Position numbers and translations under genes: made by a program. Below, one piece after another: positions 63,334 to 64,000 of a DNA stretch of 64,000 bases. Within the stretch, counting starts at the first letter, position 1; each line of letters starts with the position of its first letter. The stretch is taken from positions 48,091,501-48,155,500 of the forward strand of contig NC_068558.1 of NCBI RefSeq assembly GCF_022201045.2, given 5' to 3'. The stretch comes from Citrus sinensis (Eukaryota; Streptophyta; Magnoliopsida; Sapindales; Rutaceae). Under the pieces are notes generated by a model that was not told where the DNA came from, searched no databases, and saw only the letters and a program-made list of their open reading frames with translations.

Positions 63334-64000
63334 TTACAATCATATTATAGTGTTCATATTATCGTATTGGTGTGTCAACATTATGTCTAAATACCCACAT
63401 TGATCCAAAAGGAATCTAGATTTACAAATAAATATATAATGAAAATAATAAGTAGAAAATACAAACTAAAAACACGTAACAAAAAACAATAAACTTAAAA
63501 TTTACTCGAGACATTAATTAATTTAAAATTTTAAATATTGAGCTTACCCTTCACGTTAACTTAAAAAATTAATCACTTATATTGACAAGCCAGACAATCA
63601 TTTTATTTAATAAATTTATGGAATACAGTAAAAGAAAATGAGAAGAGAATAAATTTTCCCTCAATTCACTCCAAATTTACATCTAATTTCTCTACAAACT
63701 CACCTCTCAATTCTACCAGAAATTCTCAACAAATGCTCTACAAATTTCTCCCAGCCAAATCGCGAGACTCTTACTTTTATATGCAAAATTTGAGTTGATC
63801 AAGTGTGGGCATTTGCATTATATATATTTTTTGAACTTGCGATCATAACCTTTAGATGATCTTTACTAATACATCCAAGGTCTAAAATTGCAACCATTAT
63901 ACATCATTCAATTCAACAAATCAATTATTGCAAATGAAGTCAAATTAGGACCCTCCATTGGCTTATTTGTGAAGGTGGTTAAACTATTAGATTGATGAGT
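63334..64000. other. AT-rich spacer at window end
   Basis: I see nothing that supports a gene or named repeat here. Confidence 0.4.

Overview
The window is nuclear DNA of a flowering plant, almost certainly a eudicot. Genes are split by many short AT-rich GT-AG introns, the spacers are very AT-rich, and the protein families are plant-specific (ATX methyltransferase, ATL RING-H2 protein, nsLTP, CNGC channel, PF09713 protein). A woody Sapindales genome such as Citrus is a guess I cannot check here. I see no rRNA, tRNA, CRISPR array or prokaryotic gene organisation.

Layout. (1) 1-6651 (+): 3' part of an ATX3/4/5-type trithorax H3K4 methyltransferase gene whose 5' end lies outside the window. 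(2) 7946-11990 (+): an F-box protein resembling RMF/At3g61730. (3) 12618-15231 (+): a membrane RING-H2 E3 ligase of the ATL20-22 type. (4) 16552-18639 (-): SDE2, with a ubiquitin-like N-terminus ending in GG-KGG. (5) 20602-24808 (+): ATG6/Beclin 1. (6) 25646-26258 and 27742-28268 (+): two tandem type-1 lipid transfer proteins. The duplication that made them also copied the 3' end of ATG6, leaving a pseudogene fragment between them. (7) 34015-37189 (-): a cyclic nucleotide-gated channel with a GC-AG intron. (8) 47118-50205 (-): a plant-specific PF09713 (TIGR01589) protein. (9) 59827-62018 (+): trehalose-6-phosphate phosphatase. I rebuilt every exon chain by hand. Each complete model has a coding length divisible by three and no internal stop, and the partial ATX chain reads in frame from base 1 to its stop.

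Between the genes, mainly at 28-34 kb, 38-47 kb and 51-58 kb, lie transposon remains. There are four short foldback elements of Mutator type, three with perfect 9-bp target duplications. Two are related 0.8-kb elements of PIF/Harbinger type. One is an internally deleted copia-type LTR element with target duplication AAAGC. Others are a hAT-like G-rich element, a 1.07-kb element with palindromic GACGTC ends, and a diverged array of roughly 400-bp units.

The genes are unrelated housekeeping, signalling and chromatin genes and do not form a cluster. I found no evidence of a new multi-gene biological system. The most informative observations are the foldback element family, the ATG6-LTP segmental duplication with strong divergence of its two LTP copies, and the GC-AG intron.
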